64,000 nt of DNA, taken from the NCBI GenBank assembly GCA_947447465.1, contig CANFKE010000020.1, positions 1 to 64,000 of the forward strand, written 5' to 3'. The translations under genes and the position numbers were made by a program. This DNA comes from Chitinophagaceae bacterium (GTDB taxonomy: Bacteria; Bacteroidota; Bacteroidia; Chitinophagales; Chitinophagaceae). Of the stretch, positions 1-8,305 are shown piece after piece (positions within the stretch are counted from its first letter, which is position 1; every line of letters begins with the position of its first letter). Below the pieces are notes generated by a model. The model was not told the origin of the DNA and did no database searches. It saw only the letters and a list, made by a program, of their open reading frames with translations.

Positions 1-1
1 A

Positions 2-394
2 AAGGCAAAAGCTCTGCGTGGTTTTGCTGAGCCTTTGATCACTCGTTGCAAAGTAGATAACATGAACAACCGTCGTGTTGTGTTCAGCTATCTGCAGGAC
101 AAGGAAGCTATAAAGGAATTGTTTGGTGTTATCAGCGATAAGATCGGTGATCGTCCGGGTGGTTATACTCGTATCATTAAGCTTCCTCGTCGTGCGGGTG
201 ATGCTGCTGATATGGCTATGATCGAGCTGGTAGATTTCAACGAGATCTATGGTAAGAATGTAGAAGCAGGTGCTGCTAAGAAGACTCGTCGTAGTCGTCG
301 TAGCTCAGGTGCTGCTAAGACTGAAGCTGCAGAAACTACTGCAACTGAACCAACAACTGATACTGCTGCTGAATCTACTGAAGAAACAGCTTAA
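2..394 (+). CDS. rplQ: 50S ribosomal protein L17 (5' end cut by window)
   Basis: The reading frame is open from base 2, so the N-terminus lies outside the window. The visible part carries L17 sequence: [13 protein letters not shown], then [20 protein letters not shown] and [24 protein letters not shown]17 is a structural protein of the large ribosomal subunit, near the peptide exit. After the core (about residue 85 of the visible part) there is a low-complexity tail rich in Ala, Thr and Glu preceded by a basic [10 protein letters not shown] patch, an extension often seen in Bacteroidota L17. Two hairpins follow the stop. In most bacteria rplQ closes the rpoA ribosomal operon; upstream genes cannot be seen here. 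Confidence 0.96.
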   Translation, partial: KAKALRGFAEPLITRCKVDNMNNRRVVFSYLQDKEAIKELFGVISDKIGDRPGGYTRIIKLPRRAGDAADMAMIELVDFNEIYGKNVEAGAAKKTRRSRRSSGAAKTEAAETTATEPTTDTAAESTEETA

Positions 395-407
395 TATTAT
401 TAGTTAC

Positions 408-446
408 AAAATGAAATGGCCACCCGAAAGGTGGCCATTTCATTTT
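408..446. terminator. Bidirectional terminator after rplQ
   Basis: A perfect 17-bp inverted repeat (408-424 with 430-446) around the 5-base loop CGAAA, with A-rich start and T-rich end so that it works on either strand. It begins 13 bases after the rplQ stop. Confidence 0.9.
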
Positions 447-464
447 GATCTGTAGCGAATAATA

Positions 465-502
465 AAAAAGTGGTTATCTGCTATTGCGGATAACCACTTT
501 TT
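465..502. terminator. Second terminator hairpin in the convergent gap
   Basis: A 14-bp perfect stem (465-478 with 489-502), with A5 at one end and T5 at the other. It lies between the rplQ stop and the stop of the opposite-strand gene at 560, so it probably ends transcription from the minus-strand gene and backs up the first hairpin. Confidence 0.85.
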
Positions 503-559
503 CTTTGTTTGAGTATCTGTTGATTTTGTGCTATTCAGGATATCTTAACCTCGTTAAGA

Positions 560-901
560 TCATGCATTGTTCCGCCATTTAGTTTTATCCTTGTGTTTGG
601 GTTCTGCAAGTCTGAGCACGTTGAGTATTCCCAGCAATACCATTGACCCAGCAATGCCTGCTATGAAATTTTTGAGGATGTGGTTGTCAACAAATGTTAT
701 GTACTCCAGGAGGAAATAAGTGCCTGCATAGCAACCGATCACTCCGAGAATTATGGTGGGTACTATACCCAGCCCTTTACCAGGCATTATCATTTGTGCT
801 ATGACTCCACATGCACCACCAATACCTAATGTAATGAGCAACTCCTTGTGTGCAAAATATTGCTCAGCAACAAAGTTGACTATCTCTTTCATTAAATTCA
901 T
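560..901 (-). CDS. GlsB/YeaQ/YmgE-type small membrane protein
   Basis: A 113-residue hydrophobic protein with three or four predicted membrane helices. The stretch GVIAQMIMPGKGLG followed by IILGVIGCYAGTYF matches the transglycosylase-associated/GlsB/YeaQ family (in E. coli YeaQ the same position reads AGxxAxWIMPG). Members are small stress-linked inner-membrane proteins of unknown biochemical role; the present copy is longer than the usual 80-85 residues because of an extra N-terminal segment and a basic tail (KHKDKTKWRNNA). A -7 element ends only 4 bases before this ATG, so the second in-frame ATG at 892 (MKEIVNF) is an equally good start. Converges on rplQ. Confidence 0.7.
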   Translation of the reverse strand: MNLMKEIVNFVAEQYFAHKELLITLGIGGACGVIAQMIMPGKGLGIVPTIILGVIGCYAGTYFLLEYITFVDNHILKNFIAGIAGSMVLLGILNVLRLAEPKHKDKTKWRNNA

Positions 902-905
902 AGCG

Positions 906-913
906 CAAAGGTA
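906..913 (-). promoter_or_regulatory. -7 promoter element (TACCTTTG)
   Basis: Exact match on the minus strand to the Bacteroidota -7 consensus TAnnTTTG, 4 bases upstream of the ATG at 901. It predicts a transcript beginning at about that ATG. Confidence 0.6.
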
Positions 914-971
914 TTGTATCTGCTTACTACTACTAACTATTAGTAGTCTATTTTCATTTATCTGTTTGTTA

Positions 972-1472
972 ATGTATCAATGCGCTGTTGATTTATTGTA
1001 TTTTAGATGCTTGGAGATAACAGTTTATACAGATGGCAGTTGTCATACTCAATTATTAATCGGAGCATGGGTATGCATAGTATTTATTGGTGAAAATAGA
1101 ATTGATCTTTCCGGTGTGGTCACAGATACAACACATAACAGAATGGAATTAGTGGCTGTTATTGAATCTTTGAAATTTATAAAAGCGGAATATCCGAATG
1201 CTGTTGTCGTGATCTTCACAGATAGTCAGTATGTTGTGGGACTAAGGGATAGAAGAAATAAAATTCAATCTGCGGCGTTTACAACAAAAGCAGGTAATGA
1301 AATTCAAAACGTTGATCTGGTAAGGGAGCTTTGGTCTATTGAAGATGAACTTCAGGTAAATTTTATAAAAGTTGCAGCCCATTTAAAGAAGACCGATAAG
1401 GTGAATCACAATCTGGAAGCAGATCGTATTGTTCGTGGTTTACTAAGGAAAGCTGTGGCTGCTGTTTCTTAA
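972..1472 (+). CDS. rnhA: Ribonuclease HI
   Basis: Degrades the RNA strand of RNA-DNA hybrids. The four catalytic carboxylates are visible at family spacing: D21 (VYTDGS), E59 (NRMEL), D84 (FTDSQYV) and D151 (NLEAD). Length 166 residues, close to the usual 150-160. I chose ATG 972; a TTG at 1011, just before EITVYTDGS, would remove 13 residues and also fits the family, whose N-terminus normally starts only a few residues before the first Asp. The open frame runs further upstream, but that part overlaps the divergent gene and has no RNase H sequence. Stands alone, 78 bases before the MbnP-like gene. Confidence 0.85.
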   Translation: MYQCAVDLLYFRCLEITVYTDGSCHTQLLIGAWVCIVFIGENRIDLSGVVTDTTHNRMELVAVIESLKFIKAEYPNAVVVIFTDSQYVVGLRDRRNKIQSAAFTTKAGNEIQNVDLVRELWSIEDELQVNFIKVAAHLKKTDKVNHNLEADRIVRGLLRKAVAAVS

Positions 1473-1550
1473 GCGAAGGTTTGATAAGATAATAGCGTCA
1501 AATTATGATACTTTAGTCTTCTTGAATAGTATTGATATCAAAGTTTAAAA

Positions 1551-2291
1551 GTGAAAAGGATATACATAATTTCTGTTGTTGCGGTTCTGGTTGGTATAGC
1601 TATGTCTTTTTCTCGGCCTGAGGAACATGGCAAACTCGTCATCAACATCAATCATTATGTTGATGATCAGGTAATGTCTCTTGACACAGTAAATTATGTC
1701 AATAATTTGGGACAATCTTTTTCAATTACTAAATTCAAATATTATATCGGAAATCTTTCTTTGACCAGATCAGATGGTTCAATCTATCATCAAGATGAAT
1801 ATTATCTAATCAATGAAGAAGAACCGCAGACCAAGCAAATCGTTCTGTCCGGAATTCCTGCAGGTGTATATACCAAGATGAGTTTTATAATCGGAGTGGA
1901 TAGTATCCATAATTGCACCGGATTACAAGAAGGGGCTCTTGATCCTATTAATGCTATGTTCTGGACATGGAACACCGGATATATTTTTTTAAAGTTAGAA
2001 GGAAAGGCTCAGGTATCCAGATCTTCTGGAAGAATATTTGAATATCATATCGGTGGTTTTAGACAACCTGCCAATAGCATAAGGACTATTCAACTGGTTA
2101 TGAATAAGCCTTTGACAATAACTAAAGATGGATATCATTCAATAGCAATGAGAGCCAATGCGGCAGAGATCTTAAGGACTCCGCAAAATATCGACTTCTC
2201 CTTACTCTCATCTGTGACAGATGCTCATAATGCAGGTTTGATAGCAGATAATTATAAAGACATGTTTTCTCTAATTTCAAACGATAAATGA
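1551..2291 (+). CDS. MbnP-like copper-binding family protein (pair 1)
   Basis: 246 residues with an N-terminal export signal (MKRIYIISVVAVLVGIAMSF). The body has the MbnP layout: a beta-rich core, FSITKFKYYIGNLSL, GVDSIHN, then MFWTWNTGYIFLKLEG and EYHIGG. The only two tryptophans are W138 and W140, in the WTW motif; histidines H35, H120 and H166 are candidates for metal binding. In characterised MbnP a tryptophan is converted to kynurenine by the partner di-haem enzyme MbnH and then helps bind copper; whether this happens here is inference. Start is GTG 1551 (no better ATG). It overlaps the MauG-like gene by ATGA, so they are translationally coupled. A second pair is encoded at 48466-50359. 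Confidence 0.82.
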   Translation: MKRIYIISVVAVLVGIAMSFSRPEEHGKLVININHYVDDQVMSLDTVNYVNNLGQSFSITKFKYYIGNLSLTRSDGSIYHQDEYYLINEEEPQTKQIVLSGIPAGVYTKMSFIIGVDSIHNCTGLQEGALDPINAMFWTWNTGYIFLKLEGKAQVSRSSGRIFEYHIGGFRQPANSIRTIQLVMNKPLTITKDGYHSIAMRANAAEILRTPQNIDFSLLSSVTDAHNAGLIADNYKDMFSLISNDK

Positions 2292-3334
2292 AGAGAAGAA
2301 CAACATTTATACTGTGTATATTGATAAGTGTATTACTGCTTGGTTTTGCAGAAAACAATTATTTAAGCATTTCTCATGCAGATATAAAATTACACATCCC
2401 TAAGGGCTTTCCTAAACCGGTTTATGAGTTTAAGAATAACAAGCTATCACCTGAACGTTTCGTCCTGGGTAGGATGTTATTCAATGATCCAATACTATCT
2501 AAAGACAGTAGTACCAGTTGTGCCAGTTGCCACCAAAGAATAGCTGCATTCGGTCATATTGATCATACGCTCAGTCATGGCATTTATGGGATGATCGGCA
2601 AACGAAATGTACCTGCCTTACAGAATCTTATATGGAAGGATGCCTTTATGTGGGATGGTAGTATAGCACATCTGGAAGAGCAGTCTTTAGGACCCATCTC
2701 TAACCCAGTAGAGATGGATGAGTCCATTGACCATATCATTGTCAAGCTAAAAAGAAATAAAGAATACTTGCAACGATTTTCGGATGCATACGGCACAACG
2801 GGAATAACCAAGGATATGATCTTGAAGTCACTAACTCAGTTTGTAGGATTAATGATCTCTGCAGACTCGCGTTATGATAGATATATCAACGGTAAGGACA
2901 CATTTAGTATGCAGGAGAAACATGGCCTGGCATTGTTCAGGGCGAATTGTGCCACTTGCCATAAGGAACCATTGTTCACCGACAATAGTTATCGTAATAA
3001 TGGACTTCCTGAAGATACTACACTACATGACAAAGGTAGGGGTGCGGTTTCAGGCATAGTAGCAGATGAATTCATGTTCAAGGTGCCAAGTCTCAGAAAT
3101 GTAGAGAAGACCTATCCTTACATGCATGATGGCCGTTACAAGCGTTTGCGCGATGTAATGAATCATTATGCGATAACAGCAAAAAAATCTGAAGGGGTAG
3201 ATAAAGAGGTAAAAAAAATACCGGAATTCACTGACAAAGACAAAACAGATATCGTAGCATTTTTGCTCACTTTAACTGATAAGACGTTCTTACATGACAA
3301 GCGGTTTATTGATCCATTTGCCATGCAGCCATAG
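2288..3334 (+). CDS. Di-haem cytochrome c peroxidase/MauG-family protein, MbnH-like (pair 1)
   Basis: 348 residues, exported (hydrophobic N-terminus, residues 3-20). Two c-type haem sites are visible: CASCH (C78, C81, H82) and CATCH (C221, C224, H225). Other family marks are RNVPALQNLIW, MWDGS, LGPISNPVEM, VPSLRNV and YPYMHDGRYKRLRDVMNHY. Family members act in the periplasm and either reduce H2O2 or, as in MauG and MbnH, oxidise a tryptophan of a partner protein. Its coupling (4-base overlap) to an MbnP-like gene makes the MbnH role the better guess. The stop directly abuts the stop of the convergent DUF922 gene, leaving no room for a terminator between them. Confidence 0.9.
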   Translation: MKRRTTFILCILISVLLLGFAENNYLSISHADIKLHIPKGFPKPVYEFKNNKLSPERFVLGRMLFNDPILSKDSSTSCASCHQRIAAFGHIDHTLSHGIYGMIGKRNVPALQNLIWKDAFMWDGSIAHLEEQSLGPISNPVEMDESIDHIIVKLKRNKEYLQRFSDAYGTTGITKDMILKSLTQFVGLMISADSRYDRYINGKDTFSMQEKHGLALFRANCATCHKEPLFTDNSYRNNGLPEDTTLHDKGRGAVSGIVADEFMFKVPSLRNVEKTYPYMHDGRYKRLRDVMNHYAITAKKSEGVDKEVKKIPEFTDKDKTDIVAFLLTLTDKTFLHDKRFIDPFAMQP

Positions 3335-4552
3335 TTAGTGGTTAGTAGAATTATTGATCCCCATCTTCTTTAGCTCATCTTCAATGTCTTTCTGCGATCT
3401 ATGTTTTGCTTTTGATGGTTTACCATTAATCATCCCTTCAAATCCACCTTCCAGTTTGGCACTAATGTCATCAAGACGTTTGAGTCTTGCAGGGAAGATA
3501 TTGGGGAAAATGTTATCATAGACTTTTACCGTGTATTGGGTGCCTGAGGCTTCTTTGTCTTTTCGATCTGTAGCTGTGATTACAATAAGCTCTTTGTAAC
3601 TATCGCTGTCAACGTTGGCAAGAAACGTAGCGACTATTTTGGTCGGTCTTTCTTCGTTTGTGAACGTATCTATCAATACACGCTTATAGTTTATTTTATC
3701 TTTCGTTAAAAAGACTTCTCCCAGCAAGCGAGTACATGCTTTAGGCGCTTCATCTTCGATGGTCTTTGTATATTGCTGACTATAAAATGCAATGACAGCT
3801 TTATCGGCCGACCATTCTTTTGTTTCAATGATTTTGCCTGCAAGTTCATCTGAGAACTCAGAGTAAATGGGGCGGCATCGGGTTGCAAATTGCACTGCCG
3901 GTTCACCTACAATTCTCTTGACCGGTTGCCCGAGATAATGCACAGTTTTAACAACACTTTCCGGGCTTGAATAATATTCAATTGTATTGTTCTCTAGACA
4001 TTTCTTAATACGCATATCCCAAAGGGTCTGCATTTCTTTTATCAGGCTATGATTAGATTGGCCATCATAATCGTCCTGAGTCTGTTCATATTTTTTCATC
4101 AGGTCCTGATAGATGTCGTCGATCTCTTTTTCATAATTCTTAGCACTATAGTCTCTTCCGGAGAGGTCAGCTTTTAGTTTGTTAGCATATGTAAGAGCTA
4201 TATCATAATGTTCCTGCTCATGATTGAGGTAAAAATAGGTACGGTCTTTCAAGACTATCTCTTTTACCCATGCAACACTTTGAAACGCGCATTTAACGTG
4301 AAATTTATAGGTAAGTCGATCATTGGGAAGGTACTCTCCACTATCTGCATTGAAGTAGATCGATGGTCTTACGGCTGCACCTGCTTCGGCTGGCTCATCT
4401 TTATCAGGTTTTCCCGGGAAATCCTGCCAGGTAAGTGTTCTGTAATTAATGATCTTGCCTTCCGGTGCTATCCATTCATGTTCCTGAGCATTGCAATAAA
4501 AAGCACTTAACAAAATGATGAATGGTAGTAGCAATGTCTTAGTGGAGCGCAT
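3335..4552 (-). CDS. Secreted DUF922-type putative metalloprotease
   Basis: 405 residues with a signal peptide ending at about CNAQ (residue 23). The N-terminal half has the DUF922 signature: LTWQDFPGKPD (40-50) and LNHEQEHYDIAL (109-120), a His-Glu-x-x-His motif (H111, E112, H115) that suggests a zinc peptidase site. The C-terminal half (about 200-405) is unrecognised, polar and Lys-rich, so the protein is roughly twice the length of the DUF922 domain. No substrate can be inferred. Monocistronic as far as seen; a near-match to the -7 element (TATATTTTC) lies about 20 bases upstream. Confidence 0.65.
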   Translation of the reverse strand: MRSTKTLLLPFIILLSAFYCNAQEHEWIAPEGKIINYRTLTWQDFPGKPDKDEPAEAGAAVRPSIYFNADSGEYLPNDRLTYKFHVKCAFQSVAWVKEIVLKDRTYFYLNHEQEHYDIALTYANKLKADLSGRDYSAKNYEKEIDDIYQDLMKKYEQTQDDYDGQSNHSLIKEMQTLWDMRIKKCLENNTIEYYSSPESVVKTVHYLGQPVKRIVGEPAVQFATRCRPIYSEFSDELAGKIIETKEWSADKAVIAFYSQQYTKTIEDEAPKACTRLLGEVFLTKDKINYKRVLIDTFTNEERPTKIVATFLANVDSDSYKELIVITATDRKDKEASGTQYTVKVYDNIFPNIFPARLKRLDDISAKLEGGFEGMINGKPSKAKHRSQKDIEDELKKMGINNSTNH

Positions 4553-4711
4553 AAGTATATAGGTATGAATATCTTAAAGCGAAAATATAAAACTTACAGT
4601 AATTAAAGAAAACGTGTTGTATTCGGTAAGGGATGTTCACTCCATAATTGTTGAGAACAAGGATCATATCAGTTACTGACCATGGTCATAATATTAGCAA
4701 TAGCCTGATGG

Positions 4712-4719
4712 TACATTTG
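4712..4719 (+). promoter_or_regulatory. -7 promoter element (TACATTTG)
   Basis: Exact TAnnTTTG match ending 17 bases before the ATG at 4737. Confidence 0.6.
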
Positions 4720-4736
4720 TTATACAATAAAAAGAT

Positions 4737-5120
4737 ATGGAAAAAGTAAACATCAAGCACGTAAATAATTTGCACAACGATTGGTTAAGAGCGTTGGATT
4801 TTTATGCAACTGAACTGGGTTTTATGAAAGGACGTCTCACCGAAATTGCTGGTAAAAATACAGATAAAGAAATACTAGCATTAGTTGAGCGATACGAGAA
4901 TCAATTCAAAATTCAGAAGGAGAATATTGATATTCTGTCACATGATATCAGAGCGAATGTTAGCGAAATTGCCAAACAGGCTGAACATTCATCTGCAGGT
5001 TTTATTGACGGAGAACTTCTTGTAAAACATGCTAATTTGGAAAAGGGTGTAATGGCTGAAGAAAAGGAAGTACTTGAATTGAGAAATTCTTTCAACGTTT
5101 TTACTGCTAAATGGCTGTAA
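4737..5120 (+). CDS. Small helical protein of unknown function
   Basis: 127 residues, no signal peptide or cysteine. The composition (Glu, Lys, Leu, Ala, Asn) and heptad-like spacing suggest an all-helical, coiled-coil protein, with helices at about 5-30, 38-75 and 88-120. I do not recognise a family; a four-helix bundle of ferritin-like or stress-protein type is possible, but no metal-binding motif is visible. It has its own -7 element and a strong terminator, so it is a single-gene unit, and expression may be substantial. Confidence 0.6.
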   Translation: MEKVNIKHVNNLHNDWLRALDFYATELGFMKGRLTEIAGKNTDKEILALVERYENQFKIQKENIDILSHDIRANVSEIAKQAEHSSAGFIDGELLVKHANLEKGVMAEEKEVLELRNSFNVFTAKWL

Positions 5121-5143
5121 GAGGCGGTTTATTTCAGAGTTAG

Positions 5144-5172
5144 GGGCAGAGAAGATTTCTCTGCCCTTTTTT
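5144..5172 (+). terminator. Intrinsic terminator
   Basis: Perfect 10-bp stem GGGCAGAGAA/TTCTCTGCCC with loop GAT, followed by six T. It ends the transcript of the 4737-5120 gene. Confidence 0.92.
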
Positions 5173-5308
5173 AATTTATTGCACTAACTGTTCTGTCTGA
5201 TAGAGTTTAACAGATATGAATGAGAAAAATAGACACTTGCTGGTATTTGCAGGATAAGCAATTTTCTCCCATGTTTTTATACTACTACTATAATATCCCT
5301 CAAGATGT

Positions 5309-5316
5309 TACTTTTG
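5309..5316 (+). promoter_or_regulatory. -7 promoter element of kynU (TACTTTTG)
   Basis: Exact TAnnTTTG match ending 17 bases before ATG 5334. Its position inside a longer open frame that starts at 5220 argues that translation begins at 5334. Confidence 0.6.
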
Positions 5317-5333
5317 CAAAAATATTTTCGCTC

Positions 5334-6593
5334 ATGTCTTCTTTTGAAGCTTCTTTAGAGTACGCACAAGGACTGGATCAGACAGATATATTGTTCCCCT
5401 TCAGAGAACGTTTTCTTTTTCCGCAACATGAAGGCAGGGATGTCTATTACTTCTGTGGAAATTCATTGGGTCTGCAACCAAAGATGGTAAGTTACCTTAT
5501 GCAGAAAGAATTAGAGGATTGGGCTAAGCATGGTGTAGAAGGGCATTTCAATGCTGCAATGCCATGGTTGTCTTATCATAAATTTTTCTCTGAGCGTCTG
5601 GCAAAAATTGTTGGTGCAGATAAGGACGAAGTTGTTGCGATGAACACACTAACGGTTAATCTGCACATACTGCTGCATTCATTTTACAGACCGCAGGGTG
5701 GAAGGTATAAGATCCTTATGGAAGCAGGAGCTTTCCCATCTGATCAATATGCCATGGAAACTCAGGTAAGGATGCATGGCTTCGATCCTTATGATGCTAT
5801 AATAGAAATAGCTCCCAGAGAAGGCGCTCATACCATTGAAGAAGCTGATATACTATATGCTATTGCTAGAGCAGGAGATTCGCTTGCTGTAGTGATCATG
5901 GGTGGAGTTAACTACTACACCGGTCAGTATTTTGATCTTAAAAAAATTACTGAGGCAGCTCATGCGGTAGGTGCGTATGCCGGTTTTGATCTTGCTCATG
6001 CTGTTGGCAATATACCATTGCATTTGCACGATTGGCATGTTGATTTCGCTTGTTGGTGCTCATATAAGTATCTCAATTCCGGTCCCGGTGGTGTAGGTGG
6101 TATCTATGTTCACGAAAAATATGGGAATGATCCTTATTTCTTCCGTCTTGCAGGTTGGTGGGGCAATGAGGAGAAGACCCGATTTAAGATGCAGAAAGGC
6201 TTTATTCCTCAAAAAGGTGCTGCTAGTTGGCAAATGAGTAATGCTCCTGTTTTCAATATGGTAGCACACAATGCATCTCTTGATATTTTTGATAAAGCCG
6301 GAATGAAAGAGCTGCAGGCAAAAAGCCGAAGACTAACCGGTTATCTGGAATTCTTGTTGAAAAAGCTCACAAATTTGTCTTTTGAGATCATAACACCTTC
6401 AGATCCCGAGCAAAGAGGCTGTCAATTGTCGCTTTTGTTTGCTGAAAAGGGGAGAGAAGTATTTGATGCTCTATCAGCAAATGGTGTAATAGCAGATTGG
6501 AGAGAACCTAATGTGATTCGTGTAGCTCCTGTGCCTTTATACAATACATTCGAGGATGTTTACATGCTGTATCAAATAATGTCAGAAATATAA
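5334..6593 (+). CDS. kynU: Kynureninase
   Basis: PLP-dependent hydrolase that cleaves L-kynurenine to anthranilate and alanine, or 3-hydroxykynurenine to 3-hydroxyanthranilate on the de novo NAD route. Visible family sequence: FCGNSLGLQPK, MNTLTVNLH, FDLAHAVGN and FACWCSYKYLNSGPGG, which holds the PLP-binding lysine (SYKYLN). With the start at ATG 5334 the protein has 419 residues, the normal family length; the frame stays open upstream, but the -7 element lies inside that part. No other kynurenine-pathway gene (kynA, kynB, nadC, haaO) is in the window. A hairpin follows the stop. Confidence 0.95.
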   Translation: MSSFEASLEYAQGLDQTDILFPFRERFLFPQHEGRDVYYFCGNSLGLQPKMVSYLMQKELEDWAKHGVEGHFNAAMPWLSYHKFFSERLAKIVGADKDEVVAMNTLTVNLHILLHSFYRPQGGRYKILMEAGAFPSDQYAMETQVRMHGFDPYDAIIEIAPREGAHTIEEADILYAIARAGDSLAVVIMGGVNYYTGQYFDLKKITEAAHAVGAYAGFDLAHAVGNIPLHLHDWHVDFACWCSYKYLNSGPGGVGGIYVHEKYGNDPYFFRLAGWWGNEEKTRFKMQKGFIPQKGAASWQMSNAPVFNMVAHNASLDIFDKAGMKELQAKSRRLTGYLEFLLKKLTNLSFEIITPSDPEQRGCQLSLLFAEKGREVFDALSANGVIADWREPNVIRVAPVPLYNTFEDVYMLYQIMSEI

Positions 6594-6615
6594 CAATGAT
6601 CATTATGGTATATTT

Positions 6616-6647
6616 AAAAAGGATGAGTCGTATGATTCATCCTTTTT
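6616..6647. terminator. Bidirectional terminator between kynU and moeB
   Basis: Perfect 11-bp stem AAAAAGGATGA/TCATCCTTTTT. It serves both convergent units; its last two bases touch the moeB stop codon. Confidence 0.88.
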
Positions 6648-7689
6648 ATTTTATCCATTTTGTTATTCCCCCCTCTAATGAAAATACATCTGCGTTATAG
6701 AGTGCTTTGATTCTTTTTACACCTTCTGTACTTCTTCTGCCAGATGCGCAATAAAGAACTATAGGCTTATTGCCTAACAGGTACTGTTTTATGTTCGAGA
6801 TCTGCTCTAAGGGTATATGGATGCCGCCAATATTGAATGTTTGATGTTCTTCTTTGCTACGTACATCTATCAGCTGGTAGGTATTAAGGTCAGATCTGAG
6901 TTGTTGATGAGATATGATAGCCACAGTCATTGTTGCCGGCAACTCGTTAATGACAACTTTGCTAACGATGCCTGTTTTTACTATTCTGCTCTGCAATGTC
7001 AGCGCATCAAATACTAACATTTTGCCGATAAGTGTATCTCCTGCTTTAGTTATATATTTCAATGTTTCATTGGCCATTATAGAGCCTATGATGCCAGCAA
7101 GAGTAGGGAATACACCCCCTTCTGTACAATTTGGTATCTGTGCCGCATTAATGTCAGGAAATACATCTCTGTAATTTGGGCTGCGGCTTTGGTCGGCATT
7201 AGGAGCATTCCATATTGCTACATGGCCTTCGTATTGGTAGATAGAGCCTTGTATCATGGGTATTCCCCATAGCACACAAGCATCATTGAGTAAGTAACGT
7301 GTCTCAAAGTTGTCAGTGCAATCCAATACCAGATCATATTGTCTGATAATATCCATTACATTTTCGTCTGTGATGCGCATATCAAGCGAGATCAATCTGA
7401 CATTAGGATTTTGCTGTTGTAGATAGTTGCATGATGTTTCTGCCTTTTTCAAGCCCACCTCGCTGCTTTTATACAATATCTGTCTATGCAGATTACCTTC
7501 AGATATTGTATCATAATCTGCAACTCCCACAATACCTACACCAGCAGCTACAATATATTGTGCTGCGGGGCAGCCAAGACCTCCAGCACCTACTATAAGC
7601 ACCTTTGCTTTTTGTAATAATAGTTGAGTTTTTTCTCCAAATCCTGGTAGTGTGATCTGGCAGCTATAGCGCGAAAAATCAGGTTGCAT
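6646..7689 (-). CDS. moeB: MoeB/ThiF-type adenylyltransferase with C-terminal rhodanese domain
   Basis: Activates the C-terminal glycine of a ubiquitin-like sulfur carrier (MoaD or ThiS) by adenylation. Domains: E1-like ThiF fold (1-240) with the nucleotide loop GAGGLG (34-39), DCTDNFETR (123-131) and C188 in CTEGGVF; rhodanese domain (265-347) with the active-site C314 in CASGRRS. The rhodanese part can supply sulfur directly, as in MoeZ/MOCS3 proteins. The two CxxC pairs that bind zinc in E. coli MoeB are absent. Last gene of the molybdenum-cofactor operon, which makes MoaD the likely partner; no moaD is in the window, so a role with ThiS cannot be excluded. Confidence 0.88.
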   Translation of the reverse strand: MQPDFSRYSCQITLPGFGEKTQLLLQKAKVLIVGAGGLGCPAAQYIVAAGVGIVGVADYDTISEGNLHRQILYKSSEVGLKKAETSCNYLQQQNPNVRLISLDMRITDENVMDIIRQYDLVLDCTDNFETRYLLNDACVLWGIPMIQGSIYQYEGHVAIWNAPNADQSRSPNYRDVFPDINAAQIPNCTEGGVFPTLAGIIGSIMANETLKYITKAGDTLIGKMLVFDALTLQSRIVKTGIVSKVVINELPATMTVAIISHQQLRSDLNTYQLIDVRSKEEHQTFNIGGIHIPLEQISNIKQYLLGNKPIVLYCASGRRSTEGVKRIKALYNADVFSLEGGITKWIK

Positions 7690-7699
7690 AGATGATATT

Positions 7700-8305
7700 T
7701 TATTGACGGCCTATAATAGCATATACTTTTTCAACATCTTCCGGAGTATTGGTGTTGGTAAGGGCTGCAGGGTAGGGTGGCTGCAGAATGGTAGATGGGT
7801 TATTGATCAATACCTTTCTCGGGCACTTATACCCCTCTGCTAATTTCGATTTCAGTATCGTATAACTTCCGGGTTCCCAAATTGTTATCAAAGGTTCCGG
7901 TAATCCGTCATGAGGACTTTCAAATGTAGTTGCTATGGAGTCTGAATTTCTGTTGGCTATCAGGTATTCAAGCGAAGAACTGTCCAGTAATGGAAGGTCG
8001 CATGCTACGACAAGCCAAGCTGTTTCAGGCTGTTTTTCAAATGCAGACAGTATAGCAGCCGTTGGCCCCGATCCCTCATATTTCGCGCTATCAGTGAGTG
8101 TTTCATAGCCTTGCTCCATATCATTGATCTGGTCTTGCCTGCAGGATATAAATACTTTATCACAAACTGTCGAGAGGAGGTCCGCCATGAAATATCTCTG
8201 CGGCTTTCCATGCCATGCCATCATGCCTTTATCTTGCCCCATACGAACACTTTTGCCACCCGCCAGCACAAGACCGTTAATCCTGATATTCCCGTCTAAA
8301 GTCAC
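7700..8305 (-). CDS. mobA: Molybdenum cofactor guanylyltransferase
   Basis: Transfers GMP from GTP to molybdopterin cofactor, giving bis-MGD precursors. The N-terminus has the nucleotidyltransferase signature LAGGKSVRMGQDKG (13-26), followed by VACDLPLL with the metal-binding Asp and a family length of 201 residues. The start is GTG 8305, preceded by AGGAGG at a 7-base spacing, one of the few clear Shine-Dalgarno sequences in this window; it starts inside the 3' end of moaC (29-base overlap), so the strong ribosome site probably serves re-initiation. Confidence 0.88.
   Translation of the reverse strand: MTLDGNIRINGLVLAGGKSVRMGQDKGMMAWHGKPQRYFMADLLSTVCDKVFISCRQDQINDMEQGYETLTDSAKYEGSGPTAAILSAFEKQPETAWLVVACDLPLLDSSSLEYLIANRNSDSIATTFESPHDGLPEPLITIWEPGSYTILKSKLAEGYKCPRKVLINNPSTILQPPYPAALTNTNTPEDVEKVYAIIGRQ

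Noticed and set aside
753-971. Long open frame upstream of the RNase H start
   Set aside because: It runs antisense through the GlsB-like gene and its promoter; translated sequence is low-complexity hydrophobic and unrelated to RNase H.
5220-5333. N-terminal extension of kynureninase
   Set aside because: The extension would give 457 residues, above family length, is rich in Tyr repeats, and contains the -7 promoter element.
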